64,000 nucleotides of DNA, from positions 416,001 to 480,000 of the forward strand of contig JAFEMH010001356.1 of the NCBI GenBank assembly GCA_022495995.1, in the 5' to 3' direction. Shown one piece after another: positions 21,764-33,774 of the stretch; position 1 is the first letter of the stretch, and each line of letters opens with the position of its first letter. This stretch comes from Adenophora triphylla var. japonica. Its lineage: Eukaryota; Streptophyta; Magnoliopsida; Asterales; Campanulaceae. The position numbers and the translations under genes were made by a program. Below the pieces are notes generated by a model that saw only the letters and a program-made list of their open reading frames with translations, did not search any database and was not told the DNA's origin.

Positions 21764-22914
21764 TTATGCGTAGTATCTGCGCAGGTTGTCACCATTCACT
21801 GGGTGTACAAAGGGATTTCCGTCGAGGTCTGCAAGTTGCATGGCTCCTCCGGAGAAGATCTTTTGGACGATGTATGGCCCGACCCAGACAGGCTCCCATT
21901 TGCCAAGCGGGTTGACACGAACCGGGGGCTTTTCTTTCAAAACGAGATCCCCTTCTCGGATCTCCCGATGCTTTACTTTCTTGTCAAAGGCTCTGGCCAT
22001 TCTCCCTTGGTAGGCTCGGATGTGTTCCATGGCCTTCAGTCGGCGCTCATCTAGCAGGGCCAATTCATCATGGCGACTCTGGAGCCATTCGACCTCGTTG
22101 ATCTAGCTTTCCAGCAGTACACGGAGCGAGGGGATTTCTAGCTCGATTGGGAGTACGGCTTCCATTCCGTATGTGAGGGCAAACGGTGTTTCCCCAGTTG
22201 CCGTTCTCCGATCGATGTTCTCAGTAGCCCCAGAGTGCCGGAGTGTAACTTATCGGGCCAATCTACGCCTTGGACGGCCATTTTCCGGATGATATTTTCC
22301 GAGTCTTGTTTCTTTGCCTCGACGGCTCCGTTGGTTTGGGGCTGTAAGGAGATGACTTGTGACGGGTTATTCGGAATTACGCCGGCTGACCTATCGCATT
22401 CCCCTTCGAAGTGGGATCCATTATCTGAGATGATTTTGGCTGGCAACCCGTATCGGCACATGATATTCTCTTTGATGAAGAGGGCTACTTTCCTTGAGTT
22501 GAGGATTTTGTAGGATTTTGCTTCAACCCATTTGGTGAAATAATCCACGGCTACCAGGACAAACTCGTGGTCGTTACTGCCTGATGGTGTGATTTTGCCT
22601 ATGACATCAATTCCCCAAGTGACGAAAGGCCAAGGGGTTGTCATGCAGTATAACTCGTGAGGAGGCAAGTGATTAAGATTTGAGTATCGCTGACATTTGT
22701 CGCAGCTTTTGACGAACTGGATGCGATCGGCTTCCATGGAGATCCAAAAGTACCCCATTCTCGGTATGATTTGCATCGAGCTCGAGCATTCATGTGAGGG
22801 CGCAGTACCACCATGTATTTCTTTCATGAGTTCGGTAGCCTCTTGTTTGCCGATACATCGCGAGGAGGGGGCCTTGATAACGCTTCTTGTATAACATGTT
22901 TCCCAAAAGAACAT
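21764..22914 (-). pseudogene. pol: Integrase of the nested Tat/Ogre-like element
   Basis: Read on the minus strand: a zinc-binding domain (MKEIHGG, SCDKCQRYS), the catalytic core with Asp in WGIDVIGKITPSGSND, Asp in IISDNGSHFEGE and Glu in PQTNGAVEAKKQDSENI, then a frame break between 22138 and 22063. The C-terminal domain has GPYIVQKIFSGGAMQLADLD and PVNGDNLRRYYA and ends at 21764. All three catalytic acids are present, but the region is in at least two frames. The typical YYA end helps place the pol stop. Confidence 0.85.
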
Positions 22915-23007
22915 AATGGGAGGCGAGCCGCTTCGAGTGAGAGACTTTTCGCTTTGATTCCTTCTTTATATTCCCCATCTTCATTTTTGAAGGAGGCTTC
23001 TCCGTTC

Positions 23008-24026
23008 TTAAGGTGCTTGATAGATCCGAGTGTACCGGGGATCACCTGGCCGGTTCGGCTTCGATTTCAAAGCAAAAGCGGGATTTTCTCTTCTCCCGAC
23101 TACGAATGGTTTGACGGACTTCCCTTCGGGTATTTCAACGAGGGAGGCTAGCGTTGCCGGAGCATGCACAAATGCATTGCGATCTCTGGGCAAGTAATGA
23201 AAGCCGATCTCCTTAAATTGAGTTACTAGCTCTTCCATGTAAGTGTGATATTTACGTAGACCCGGGTCCACGGTCTTCCATTTGTTAGAGACTGATTGAT
23301 GATGAGGGCGAGTCACCATACACCTCCAATTCCTTGATATTTCTTTCAAGGGCGGCTTCCAACCCGGCTATGCAAGCTTCATATTCGGCGGCGTTGTTGG
23401 TAACCTCGAAGTTCAACCTCACTTTGCTATGGGGGTTTGTTCGTCGGTAGGATCGACCGAAGCATTCCTATTCCGTTCCCCCTTTTGTTTGACGCCCGTC
23501 GAAGAAGAGTTGCCGGCGATTTTCTCCTTCTAGAGCAAAGATTCCATCATCGGGAAATTGAGGTTCGGGTCCTCGGGACTCATCACTTGGGAAATCGGCC
23601 AAATGTTCCGCCATTATGCGTCCTTTTACGGATTTCCTTGAAACATAAGTGATGTCGTATTCGGCCAAAAGAAAGACCATTTTGCCAACCTCATAGAGAT
23701 GGAAGGCTTGTCGAACGAGATATTTGATGGGATCTATCCTTGAGACAAGATGTATCGGGTGAGGCTGCATGTAGTGTTTCAACTTTCCCACTACCTGCAC
23801 TCAAACCTGCGCAAGTCTTTTCGCAAGCGAAGTAATTGAGTTCGCTTCCTTGGAGCTTTACGCTACGAAATAGATGGCATTTTCGACCTTGGAATCTTTC
23901 TTCTCTTGAGCTAGCATAGCCCCAATTGATGTATCCGTGACAGGTTAGGTATAGCAATAGTGGCTTTTTCTGGCGTGTGGTGGGCAAAGAATCGGGGGAT
24001 TCACGAGGTATGCCTTGACTGCTCAA
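23008..24026 (-). pseudogene. pol: RNase H and second (archaeal-type) RNase H of the Tat/Ogre-like element
   Basis: Minus-strand frames show the Ty3 RNase H end and connection (LVRQAFHLYEVGKMVFLLAE, then YDITYVSRKSVKGRIMAEHL) followed by RRQLFFDGRQTKGG, the start of the extra RNase H that marks the Tat lineage. A later block holds its tail (VDPGLRKYHTYMEELVTQF, FHYLPRDRNAFVHAPATLAS). The domain is spread over at least three frames with missing parts, so it is inactive. Confidence 0.75.
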
Positions 24027-24297
24027 AAGTAAGCCGACATTCGGAGTCCATTACGTGTAGGCATTTTTCTTCATCAACTTGAAGATCGGCTCGCGGTCGA
24101 GGTCGGTGATTTACAAAGCGGCTTATGTATTGCGGTCTTCCCATGAAGGATTTCACTTACGTCGGTGTCGGGGTGGCTTCATTTCAACTATCGCCTTGAT
24201 TTTACGGGGATCTACTTCGATACCCCGCTCTGTCACCATATATCCTAGCACATTGCCTCGTATTACACCGAAGGTGCATTTGGCTGGATTCGGAGTC

Positions 24298-24900
24298 TCA
24301 TGCTTTGTGGTCTCGGAGGCGGCCGAAGAATTTTCTCAAATCAACAAAGTGTTGGCCATCCGATCCTCTGGAGTGTATTATCATGTCGTCCACATAGACC
24401 TCAATTTCTTTGTGGATCATGTCATGGAACAGGCTGTAGGCGCCCTGCAGTACGTAGCCCCGGCATTCTTTAGTCCGAACGGCATGGCCGTGTAGCATTA
24501 GGTGCCCCGAGGGGTTGTGAAGGCCGTTTTGGCTTGATCCTCTTACGCCATTTTGATTTGGTTGTAGCAAGCAAAACCGTCGACGAAGGATTTAACTTCA
24601 TGGTTGGCCGTGGAATCTACCAAAATGTCGATGTTTGGCGGGGAAATCGTCTTTTGGGTGGCTTTGTTCAAGTCTCTGAAATCTACACAACTTAGGATCT
24701 TTCCGTTGGTCTTGGTTACCGTTACTATGTTGGAAAGCCATGTAGGATATTCAATGACCACTGATGAACCACTTACTGAGCATCTTTTCTATCTCCTCTT
24801 TCACTTGTAGGGACCATTCGGGCTTAATTCTTCTTAGCTTCTGCTTTACTGGCTTGACTTCTGGGTCGAGCGGTATTCGGTGCTCAACTATGGAAGGATC
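24298..24900 (-). pseudogene. pol: Reverse transcriptase of the Tat/Ogre-like element
   Basis: Blocks in different minus frames: EYPTWLSNIVTVTKTNGKI and CVDFRDLNKATQKT, then a frame break, then a block with the catalytic box IEVYVDDMIIHSR. The order is right for RT, but the finger and palm segments are in separate frames and some residues at conserved sites are changed. Confidence 0.8.
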
Positions 24901-25551
24901 GAGGCCTGGCATATCTTTATAGGACCATGCGAACACATCCACGAATTCTTTTAGCAGCTCAATTAGGGCATCCCTTTCAGTTCCTTCGAAGAAACTACCA
25001 ATCTGCATCTCTTTAGGCTCTTCTGCAGTTCCCAGATTCACACTCGTCAAAATCTCTTCGGCAGCTTGGGCTCGATTTTCCTCTTTCCGGACAAGCTGCT
25101 TGAAGATTTCTTTGATACATTGTTCATTTAATGTGTCTGCTTCTTCATCTAGTGAATCGTTATTAACTGTTTTTAGATTATTAGTTAATTCATCATTAGT
25201 TAAAGTGGCAATTAAGGGATACTCAGAAAGGTTCGTCATTTCATTGAGAATAAAAGGGAATACAGTATTGGCTACAATTTCGTGGTCTTCAGGCGTGAGG
25301 CCATCGGACGACTCGGAAGACTCAAACTCAACAACGAGAGACTCGGAGGACTTTACAAAGGTTGACACAAAGGGACGGGGGACCAATCCTAGTTTGGTGA
25401 TCATTTCTTCTTTGGTCGCGGACGGGCCTGAGAGAGTTTCCCAATTCTTCACGGCATTCTTTGTCGGGGCCTCATGACTCGGGGGCATCTCGTTTCGTCC
25501 TCCTTCCTCGATCGTTGCTATCATCTCTTTGTCTGAACCAGAATCAATCAT
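24751..25551 (-). pseudogene. pol: Protease-RT linker and RT start, open 266-codon block
   Basis: The longest open piece of this pol. An acidic, low-complexity linker leads into EFVDVFAWSYKDMPGLDP and HRIPLDPEVKPVKQKLRRIK, a conserved segment just upstream of RT in Tat/Ogre elements. It ends with IEKMLSKWFISGH, the RT N terminus. The linker has no known catalytic role. Confidence 0.8.
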
Positions 25552-25856
25552 GTTTGGCGTCTTAAAGGCCGAGCATGTGGATGTAGGGATCTTCCTCAGT
25601 GCAGGGATTTCTATTTCGTCACAATCGACCGCTCAATCCGGATGTAAGGACGTATTGCGTCTCGATGTGCTTCTTTGGAAAAATCTCATGTCCCATACTC
25701 GAGCGGAAAGGCTTGGCAGCAGTTCAAGAAGGAGGACGTCCCACACGACGTTCATAGATTCGAGTTGAAGTATGACGATGCTTGTCGATCTTTATCATGA
25801 AAATTTCCTGGCTTGGTGGTCGAGAGTGGGTTTGAAGAATGGTGACAAAGCCGTGA

Positions 25857-26530
25857 TTAGGGACCGGAAGGTTTGTGTGCTCGTATCATGGCGGTGTTCA
25901 ATGTTTCCCTCCATGCCTCCAAATGTTGGAAATGACAATTGAATTTGATGAATCGAACTTCTTCTGAGTCTCGCTCGCTTGAGTACGTTGACATAGTTGG
26001 CATCACCGGATTCTGGGGATTCTCGACGAGACTTGCCCCGATAGTCCCTTGGTCGACTCGGAGGAGGTAGCCCCGTGTCCGGCTAAGAGCATGCTTAGTG
26101 ACGGTCTCTGCTTCGTTCCCTATGAGGAAACTGTCGCCTCTTATGACTTCAAGGTCTCCTTGTCGGTTAATGAATTTGACGCATTGATGGAGAGTGGAAG
26201 CTATGGCTTTCATGTGATGCAACCAAGGGCGCCCTAGTAGGGCTGTGAACTCGGAGGGATACCCATTACATGGAACTTTGCCGGCACTATTTGGTTTTCG
26301 TACCAGAGTTCCAAAGTCACCGTCCCCGTGATGGGACGGGACGTGCCATCATATGCCTTATTGGCCCGGCCAGGGTAGATGGGATCATGTGCCTTTCATT
26401 GATGCGCAGGGCCCGCATCATGCTGAGGGGAAGGACATTAACGGCTGATCCGTTGTCCACCAATACTCCAGGGAGCGATACGGTGTTGAGCTTAATGGTG
26501 ATGTACAAAGCTTCATTGTGTTGGGAGACA
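25857..26530 (-). pseudogene. pol: Protease of the Tat/Ogre-like element
   Basis: The minus-strand frame ending at 26317 has ITIKLNTVSLPGVLVDNGSA, then VNVLPLSMM: an aspartic protease with DNGS in place of the common DTGA, as is usual in Ogre/Tat elements. The block at 26222-25857 gives MHHMKAIASTLHQCVKFI, which matches the protease C-terminal part in a different frame. Confidence 0.75.
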
Positions 26531-28013
26531 TCTCTTGGCAAATCTTCGTCGCAGAAGGTGATCATGCTGCCATATAGGTGGGGATCATAGATTTGGTCCT
26601 TGTCTCGGGATAGAGAGTCATCAAGCCAGTCACTTCGTGCTTTTTTCTTGCGAGGTAGAACCTTTGCTGAAGCCCCTGGGTTATACTGAGGCCTTTTGTG
26701 GCGGTTGCCATCTCCAGTCAACATGTTGATTGAGTGGGAGCGCCAGACTGGCGTTGGTTTTTCTTCGTCGGTGTATACTCGGGAGCTGGACAAACTGAAC
26801 CTTGGCTGACCCCGAGGGGGGTTGGACTTCTGTTCTGCAATATTTCGGTATCCGAAGGTCTCAACTCTATCGTTGGCAAGGCTTTTCGGCTCTTCTACCC
26901 CTGTTTGCTTTGGGGAAGACTGGATGGAGTAGAGTACATAATAATCAAATCCCCCGGATGGCTCCCCGAGCGTACCCACACTAGTATCACCGGCCTCGAA
27001 TCTCTCCTTCAATTTTTGTTGGGAGGAAATTTTCTTCTTCTTAGGAGGACGGTCCTCGTGTATCCAGTTCTGATAATCCCTTTCAAGGCGATCCGGACGA
27101 TACATGTATATCCCACCAAATGTGTTATACGGCTGGTGGCGGATTTGGGACCTCAGGTTGAGCGGTGCTGGAATGACTTTGAGTTGAACTGGTCCGGGGA
27201 GATCTGCTGTTGGGTTCATCTGGAAACGAATGGTTGGACTCTGCCGGATAATGAGAGGTGTTAAGACCCAGGGGAGCAGGCACATGCTTGTCCTTCAAGG
27301 TAGCCCCAGTCAGTTGGGAGATTGTTAATGTCCCGAAGTGGCGTGTGGCCTCTTCAATCCAGCTTGTGCCTGTTTCCGGCGTTCCTCCGTGGCTTTGATG
27401 GCCGACCATATTTCTTCAATCAAGCTTTCCCGATCTTCATCATCCAGCCGATATTTGCGGGATCATCACTTTGAGAGGGGATAACTGACGGTATGCCGAA
27501 CTCTTTCATCCTTGACTCGATGTTTGGGGGCCGTTGCCCCGTAAGTCGACGGGCAGGAGTCCCGGTGGAGACATAGGAATCTTGGGGTAGCATCTTGATG
27601 TATCCGGACGATTAAGAAGAGGAGGAGAACCTTCTTCCTTCTTTGCGGTAAAAGTGCCATCGGAATTGAGACTCGATAGTCAAACCATGACTTGCGACAA
27701 CCCCTGTAAGGTCGTCAATTTGAGCCTCATGTCGAAGTCTCATCTGTTCTACCAACCGGATCCAATACCGGTCTCTGTCTCGAGGGATTTTGGAGGACGG
27801 AGTGACGTTATCCCTATCATTACCGACGACGACATTCTCGAAACCCGGAGTCGGAACAAACGGCGAAGCTGATGACGCGCTTGACTCTTCCCAACTAATC
27901 AGACGGTGACCCGGTGTCCGGAACCAACCTTTGTGAGGAGCTGCGGGGGAAAAGGCACGAGGGTTCAGATGTCTGGGAATGAAGGAGGGTAGATGTTTGG
28001 GCTTTGGGCTCAT
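26531..28013 (-). pseudogene. gag: gag remnant without a capsid domain
   Basis: The minus-strand ATG at 28013 starts a Pro-rich N terminus (MSPKPKHLPSFIPRHLNPRA) followed by an acidic helix-like part (DRYWIRLVEQMRLRHEAQID). Later blocks are Pro/Ser-rich, then basic (RPPKKKKISSQQKLKERF) up to the protease. I cannot find the retrotransposon-gag capsid motifs seen in the other Ty3/gypsy elements here. The capsid part appears deleted, probably near 27100-27400, or is too decayed to see. Frames shift at least twice. Confidence 0.6.
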
Positions 28014-29324
28014 GCAACAAGCAGTTATTTGTTCACGTTTACTTAAAACATGTTTTATTAGCCTAATCGGTTGGAAAAGATTGCTCTTCTTTTTCGCAAG
28101 CTACTCTGGATCCTGGATCAGTGGGCCTCGTCACTACGTCTATAAGCCCCTCGTATTCCACCTGTATTTCGACCTCCCAGGGTGGACAGCCCCGGGCGAG
28201 GGTCCTATAGGGCAAGCGGGTCCCACCGACCGAAAGAAAAACGATCCTAAAAGTGTGGCGGGTAATCGAGTCTTAACGAGCATTCGACGTAAATTACGGA
28301 CAAAGCTGACGTCAAAGGTCAAGATCATGTCCGAGAGCTCGACAAAAAAGTCGGCATGATTTGGACTGATAAATGTCCACAATTGATCTTGACTTGTCGT
28401 CAATTAGGCCGTAATTAGGCATGAAATAATCATTAATCCTTGATGACTCAGTGTCATGCTGGGAGTCAGTGTATAATTTGTGCCGCCGTAGCCGAAGTCA
28501 AGGCGCCGGTCAATATCTTGGTCAAAGTCCGCGGCGGAAAACCGGCGAACTTCGACCGATTAGGGTCCCCGAAAGATATTGAGTCGGTATGCCGACAAAG
28601 GCTTGAAAGGAAAGGTCTATACACGTACATGTGGCATGACACGGACCAAAATAAAAACCAACCGGGTCTCGGACAAAGTGTGTCACGGACAAGTGCATGG
28701 TCGACACGAGGCTCCATGGGATGTTTGGGTAGTCCTGTGCTTGCACCGAGAGGCGTAATAAGACCAAACGGGCCGCGACAAGGATTTCCCCGGGTTAGGG
28801 ACGTAGTGTGCAGTGTAAGGTCACGTGCGCGTAGTGTGCAAGCAGTCTATCTTCTTTTTCTGAGTAAAATAGAAATTTTTCATGTGTCTTAAAAATATGA
28901 TGCATGATTTTTTTTTTGAAAAATTTTTTTTTTTTTGAAACTCCTTTTTTTTTGAAATTCTTTTTTTTTTTTTTGAAATTTTTTTTTGAAAGTAAATGCA
29001 CACATAAGCACATAAACACAAAAATTCCAACAGTTAGGGACATGATTCCGACAGTCAAAATTTTGACTTTTTCCGAGGCGGCCAAAACAACACGAAAATG
29101 TGCAAAAATCAACACACACAACAAATGATTTTTAATGTCGGGACGGAAGCTCGACCCTCAAAATCTTTTCTTTTTTTTTTGAAAAAAAAAACAATGATAC
29201 CGGTACGTGGGATTGTTAAACCACAATTTATCCCTGACTCGTGTTAGGAGGCGATAACGGGAAGTTTAATGGTTTCCACCAATATACCAAATATCAAAAA
29301 AATTTTAGAAAAAGCTTAACAAAA
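28014..29324 (-). other. 5' leader of the Tat/Ogre-like element
   Basis: Long untranslated leader with no recognisable domain. The part next to the primer-binding site (28900-29200) is full of T runs on the plus strand. Long leaders are common in Ogre/Tat elements. Confidence 0.6.
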
Positions 29325-29343
29325 TCCCCAGCGGAGTCGCCAC
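29325..29343 (-). other. Primer-binding site, Arg-tRNA type
   Basis: On the minus strand, directly after the 5' LTR, the bases read GTGGCGACTCCGCTGGGGA, the primer-binding type reported for Ogre/Tat elements and assigned there to tRNA-Arg. It confirms the minus-strand orientation. Confidence 0.8.
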
Positions 29344-31092
29344 TGTGATGATGTGCACCATTTCTCGGGAAAAATTCGGTTTTTTGCGTTTCTTTGAAAA
29401 AACCAAATAAAACCGGAAAAAGAACGGAGTCGCCACGCCATTTTTGTTTTAACGGCCAAAACTTTGAAAAATGCCCGAGATTAGAGATTTGGGTTCGGAG
29501 GTCATGTTACATGCCGGGAAGGACGTTAGTGTGCACCCGGAATGCCTCGTAAAACGAGTCTTCCAAGCTGAAAATCATTTGTGTGTGTGTGTGTATGTTT
29601 TGGCCAAAATAAGTTTAAACTCAGAAAAGTAAAAATTGGGATGTCTTTTTAAGAATTTAAACTGATCCCATGATTTTTTGGAAGATTTTTGGGTTGAGAT
29701 TTGGTACTCAAAAGACCTTTTGAAGTTGAGAGTCACTTCTGCCAGAATGAAAAAGGCAGTGGACCTTTGATTTTGAAATGGATTCAAGGGCCTTAAAACT
29801 TCATAATCTGGATGAACTCAGAGAATGAAAGTTGTTCCACACACCTTAAATAAGATTTGTGAGAAGGAATTTTCCATTTTGGAGAAGATTTGAGGGGTCA
29901 AAACCTTCTGTAAATCTCAGATATGAGATCTGGATTCCCAGAAGCTGATGAACTGGCCTCTAAAAGAAAATTTGAAAAGAGGAGTTTTACTCACCTAAAA
30001 AATGAAGTAACAATATGTCTGGAAATCTATGGATGTTGGCTACAAAAAGTGTTTTGTAGTCAACACCAAATTCCAAGTTTATCTGTGTCCAAAAATTAAG
30101 ACAATGGACTGGGGTCTTGGAAAATTGCTACTGGACAGCAACTTCTCAAGAAAGGAAAAATGATTTTAAAGGGGGTTTTTGCATCCATGCTTGTCCCCAT
30201 TTCCCTAGGTTTTGGTTAGTGATTACTTGACATTTTAGTGGTGAATCAACTATACCAAACCATCCTTGGGGTACATTAGGACTAAGCACTTCATTTGCTT
30301 GGAAAGGGAAATTTTATCCTTTGAAAATGAGATTTGGTGCTTGAAAATGGTTTTTTAGGGTTTTGAAAATGTGTTTTCTTTGCAAGAAAGTAAGAGAACT
30401 TGAAAATAATGTTGATCCTTGTAGAAGATCATCCATGGAGATGAACTTCCATGGTGATCTTCTTGGATCTAAGACAAGAAGATGAATGAACTACATTTTG
30501 TAGCTTGAAAATGCATGCATGGATGAGAGATTTAGGGTAAGAAGAGGGAGGTTATACCTATATTCTTTGTGTTTTGGAGCTTTGGCTTGAATGTATGAGT
30601 GTTTGAGGCTTTGAATATGATGGTGAGTAAGTGAGATTTGGGAAGATAATCAAGAGAAAAGAGTGACAATTCAAGGGAATTCTCACTATTTTCTCAAGTA
30701 TTTTCGCCAAGGTGCAACTGTGAATTGTGTTCTTCTTTTTTTTTTTTTTGTGACTGGAGGCCTCAATTTATAGCCCTCTGAGAATTACAATCCCATCCGC
30801 GCGGATAAACCCTGCAGCGTGCACTGTTCATTAAATGCTGCTCCATGCTTTGGACACAAGGAATAATCTTTTCAAAATTCAAATTAATCAGCCAGTTTTT
30901 GTTTTCAGCCATTTCTTTTTTTGGTTTTTCTTATTTCTTTTGCTTTTTTGATTCCTTTCCTTGGTTTATCTTTTTTTGGCAATCCCTAATCTACCCTTAC
31001 TTGGTTAGAAATGTTAGAAATTGTTAGAAATGTTATAACTTTCGTTAATTTTCTAATGAAAATACTAACAAGCTCAAATTGGAGTACTTACA
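29344..31092 (-). repeat. 5' LTR of the nested Tat/Ogre-like element
   Basis: 1749 bp. About 28 differences, including small indels, separate it from the copy at 12604, so about 98.4% identity by hand count. Confidence 0.95.
30765..30806 (-). promoter_or_regulatory. LTR promoter: TATA box with ATCCGCGCGGAT palindrome upstream
   Basis: On the minus strand TATAAATT lies at 30772-30765 and the perfect palindrome at 30806-30795, about 23 bases upstream. It is likely the core promoter for the genomic transcript. Confidence 0.6.
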
Positions 31093-33243
31093 ACATCGGG
31101 AAAGGAGCTTAATCTCAACGATGTGATGCATGTACCTGACATAAGAAAGAATTTAATTTCTGGCTCTTTACTTAGTAAGAAAGGCTTCAAAATTGTATTT
31201 GAATCTGATAAGTTTGTACTTACTAATGGAGGTATGTATGTTGGAAAGGGATACTTGCTAGATGGCCTATTTAAGGCAAATGCTGTTGTAGTGGACAAGA
31301 AATCCACATATTTGTACCCTCAAGTGATGAATAAAATTGACAATTCTATTTACTTGTGCGAGTCTTCTAATTTATGTCATGGTCGTTTAGGACATGTGAA
31401 TCGTGCTTCTTTGAGAAAGCTTGTTGGTTTAGAACTTATTCCAAAACTTGACTCAATGAAAGGTCACAAATGCGAAGTTTGTGTTGAAGCAAATTTTTCA
31501 AAGAAACCTTTTAAACCAGTTGAAAGGACTAGCCAACTGTTGGGATTAATCCATAGTGATCTATATGATTTAAAGTTTGTCCCAACTCGAGGCGGTAAGA
31601 AATACTTTATTACTTTTATTGACGATCGAAGTAGATATTGTTATGTCTATTTGCTAAGTAGTAAAGATGAAGCAATGGATGCTTTCACTACTTACAAAAC
31701 TGAAGTTGAAAATCAACTTGAAAAGTCAATTAAAATATTAAGGTCCGATAGGGGTGGTGAATATGAATCAACGGAATCTAGTAACCTATGTTCCAAATTC
31801 GGTATCATTCATCAAACAACTGCACCCTATACTCCGCAGCAAAATGGTGTTGCTGAGAGGAAAAATAGAACTATCAAGGATATGGTTAACTGTATGCTTG
31901 GAAGTTCGGGTTTACCACAAAACTTGTGGGGGGAAGCGGTGTTATCCGCTAACTTTGTTTTGAATAGGATTCCACACAAGAAAACTGGCTCTATACCATA
32001 TGAATTGTGGAAAGGAAGAAAGCCTTCCTATAAATTCCTCAAAGTGTGGGGGTGTCTCGCAAAGGTTGCCGTTCCACCTCCTAAACGGTCAAAGTTAGGA
32101 CCTAAGACCGTTGACTGTGTATTTATTGGATATGCAATGAATAGCAGTGCGTACAGATTCTTAGTACACAAATCTGAAGTAAATGACATTCATGTCAATA
32201 CAATAATTGAATCTCATGACGCTGAATTTTTCGAGGACGTGTTCCCTATGAAAAAGGATATTTGTGAAAATACTCCTAAGAGACCACGTGAAAGCACCTC
32301 TGAAAACAATGAAGATGTTGAACCAAGAAGAAGCAAGAGAGCTAAAATTGCTAAAACTTTTGGTCCAGATTTTATCTCTAACTTTATGATTGAAGATGAG
32401 CCTCAATCATTTAAGGAAGCCATGAACAGCTCTGAATCCACATTCTGGAAAGAAGCTGTAAATAATGAGATTGAATCCATTTTAAGTAACAACACTTGGC
32501 AAGTGGTTGATCTTCCAAAAGGTTCTAAACCAATAGGATGCAAATGGATTTTCAAAAAGAAATTAAGACCGGATGGTTCCGTGGACAAATACAAGACTCG
32601 TCTTGTTGCAAAAGGATATCGTCAAATGGAAGGATTTGACTTCTTTGACACATACTCTCCTGTTACAAGAATTACTTCAATTCGAATCTTAATAGCCATT
32701 GCAGCTTTGTATAATCTGCATATACATCAAATGGATGTAAATGATTTGAATGAAGAAATTTACATGGAACAGCCGGAAGACTTCAAAGTAAAAGGACAAG
32801 AGCACAAGGTATGCAAACTTGTTAAGTCTTTGTATGGCTTGAAGCAAGCTCCTAAACAGTGGCATGAGAAATTTGGCAATGTCATGATTAGGAATGGTTT
32901 TATCACAAATGAATGTGATAAATGTGTATACTCAAAGAAATTTGGTAACACATATGTATTTGTTTGTTTATATGTAGATGACATGCTCATATTTGGTCAT
33001 GACATTGATGTTATAAATAAAACAAAGAAAATGTTTACCAATAACTTTGATATGAAAGATATGGGTGAAGCAGATGTAATCTTGGGAATGAAAGTCTCAA
33101 AAACCTCCAATGGAATTAGTTTATCTCAAACGCATTATGTTGATAAAATGATTGAGAGATTTAATTCTCATGAAATTAAAGAAACTAATAATCCATTTCT
33201 GCCCCATATAGTTCTTCATAAGAATACTGGGAATGCGAAGTAA
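31093..33243 (+). pseudogene. pol: Integrase and reverse transcriptase of the outer copia element
   Basis: The frame resumes after the second ACATC: protease-to-integrase linker (DVMHVPDIRKNLISGSLLSK), GAG-pre-integrase HHCC region (CHGRLGHVN, HKCEVCVEANFSKKPF), integrase core (Asp in FIDDRSRYCYVY, Asp in LRSDRGGEYES, Glu in GVAERKNRTIKDM), then RT from about 32430 (WKEAVNNEIESILSNNTW, GCKWIFKKKLRPDG) with catalytic box CLYVDDMLIFGHD. Near 32740, MDVN is followed at once by DLNEEIYMEQPEDF, so about six residues usual in copia RT are missing in frame. Ends at TAA 33241-33243, an in-frame nonsense codon. Confidence 0.92.
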
Positions 33244-33774
33244 CAATTAGAGTATTCTCAAATCATTGGAAGCCTAATGTACTTAATGCAGTGCACAAGG
33301 CCGGATATAGCTTATGTTGTAAGTAAGCTGAGTCGTTTTACTAGTAATCCTAATAATGAGCATTGGAATGCATTATTAAGAGTTTTAGGATACATAAAAT
33401 GAACTAGAGAGTATTCATTGCACTATAGCAATTATCCTCCAGTAGTTGAAGGATATAGTGATGCAAATTGGATATCTGATACAGATGAATCCAGGTCTAC
33501 TAGTGGCTATGTATTTACTCTTAGTGGAGGTGTCATATCATGGAAATCTTCTAAGCAAACATGTATAGCTCGATCAACGATGGAATCTGAGTTTATTGCT
33601 TTAGATAAAGCCGGTGAAGAAGCCGAATGGCTTAAACACTTTTTAGAAGATATTCCTCTATGGCCAAAATCCGTGCCTGCTATATGTATACATTGTGATA
33701 ATCAAGCAGCTATAGCAAGGGCGGAGAATTTTATTTACAACGGCAAATCTCGATACATACGTCGTAGACATAAC
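33244..33774 (+). pseudogene. pol: RT C terminus and RNase H of the outer copia element, cut by insertion
   Basis: Same frame as the preceding pol block, with TGA 33400-33402 replacing a Trp codon (TGG). RT tail: [20 protein letters not shown]. RNase [61 protein letters not shown] and [14 protein letters not shown]. It stops at CGT AGA CAT AAC, where the second copia element has inserted, and resumes in frame at 41726. Confidence 0.9.

Larger units (their letters stand above)
12604..31092 (-). mobile_element. Ty3/gypsy Tat/Ogre-like element with two convergent extra genes, defective
   Basis: LTRs at 12604-14348 and 29344-31092 and duplication ACATC (12599-12603, 31093-31097) define it. gag-pol runs on the minus strand, so the right LTR is 5'. 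Its primer-binding site is the Arg-tRNA type known for Ogre/Tat, the protease has DNGS, and a second RNase H follows the first, as in the Tat lineage. Pol is broken in many places and no capsid domain is visible. Between integrase and 3' LTR lie two plus-strand genes and two tandem arrays. LTRs differ at about 28 sites by hand count (about 1.6%). Confidence 0.93.
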
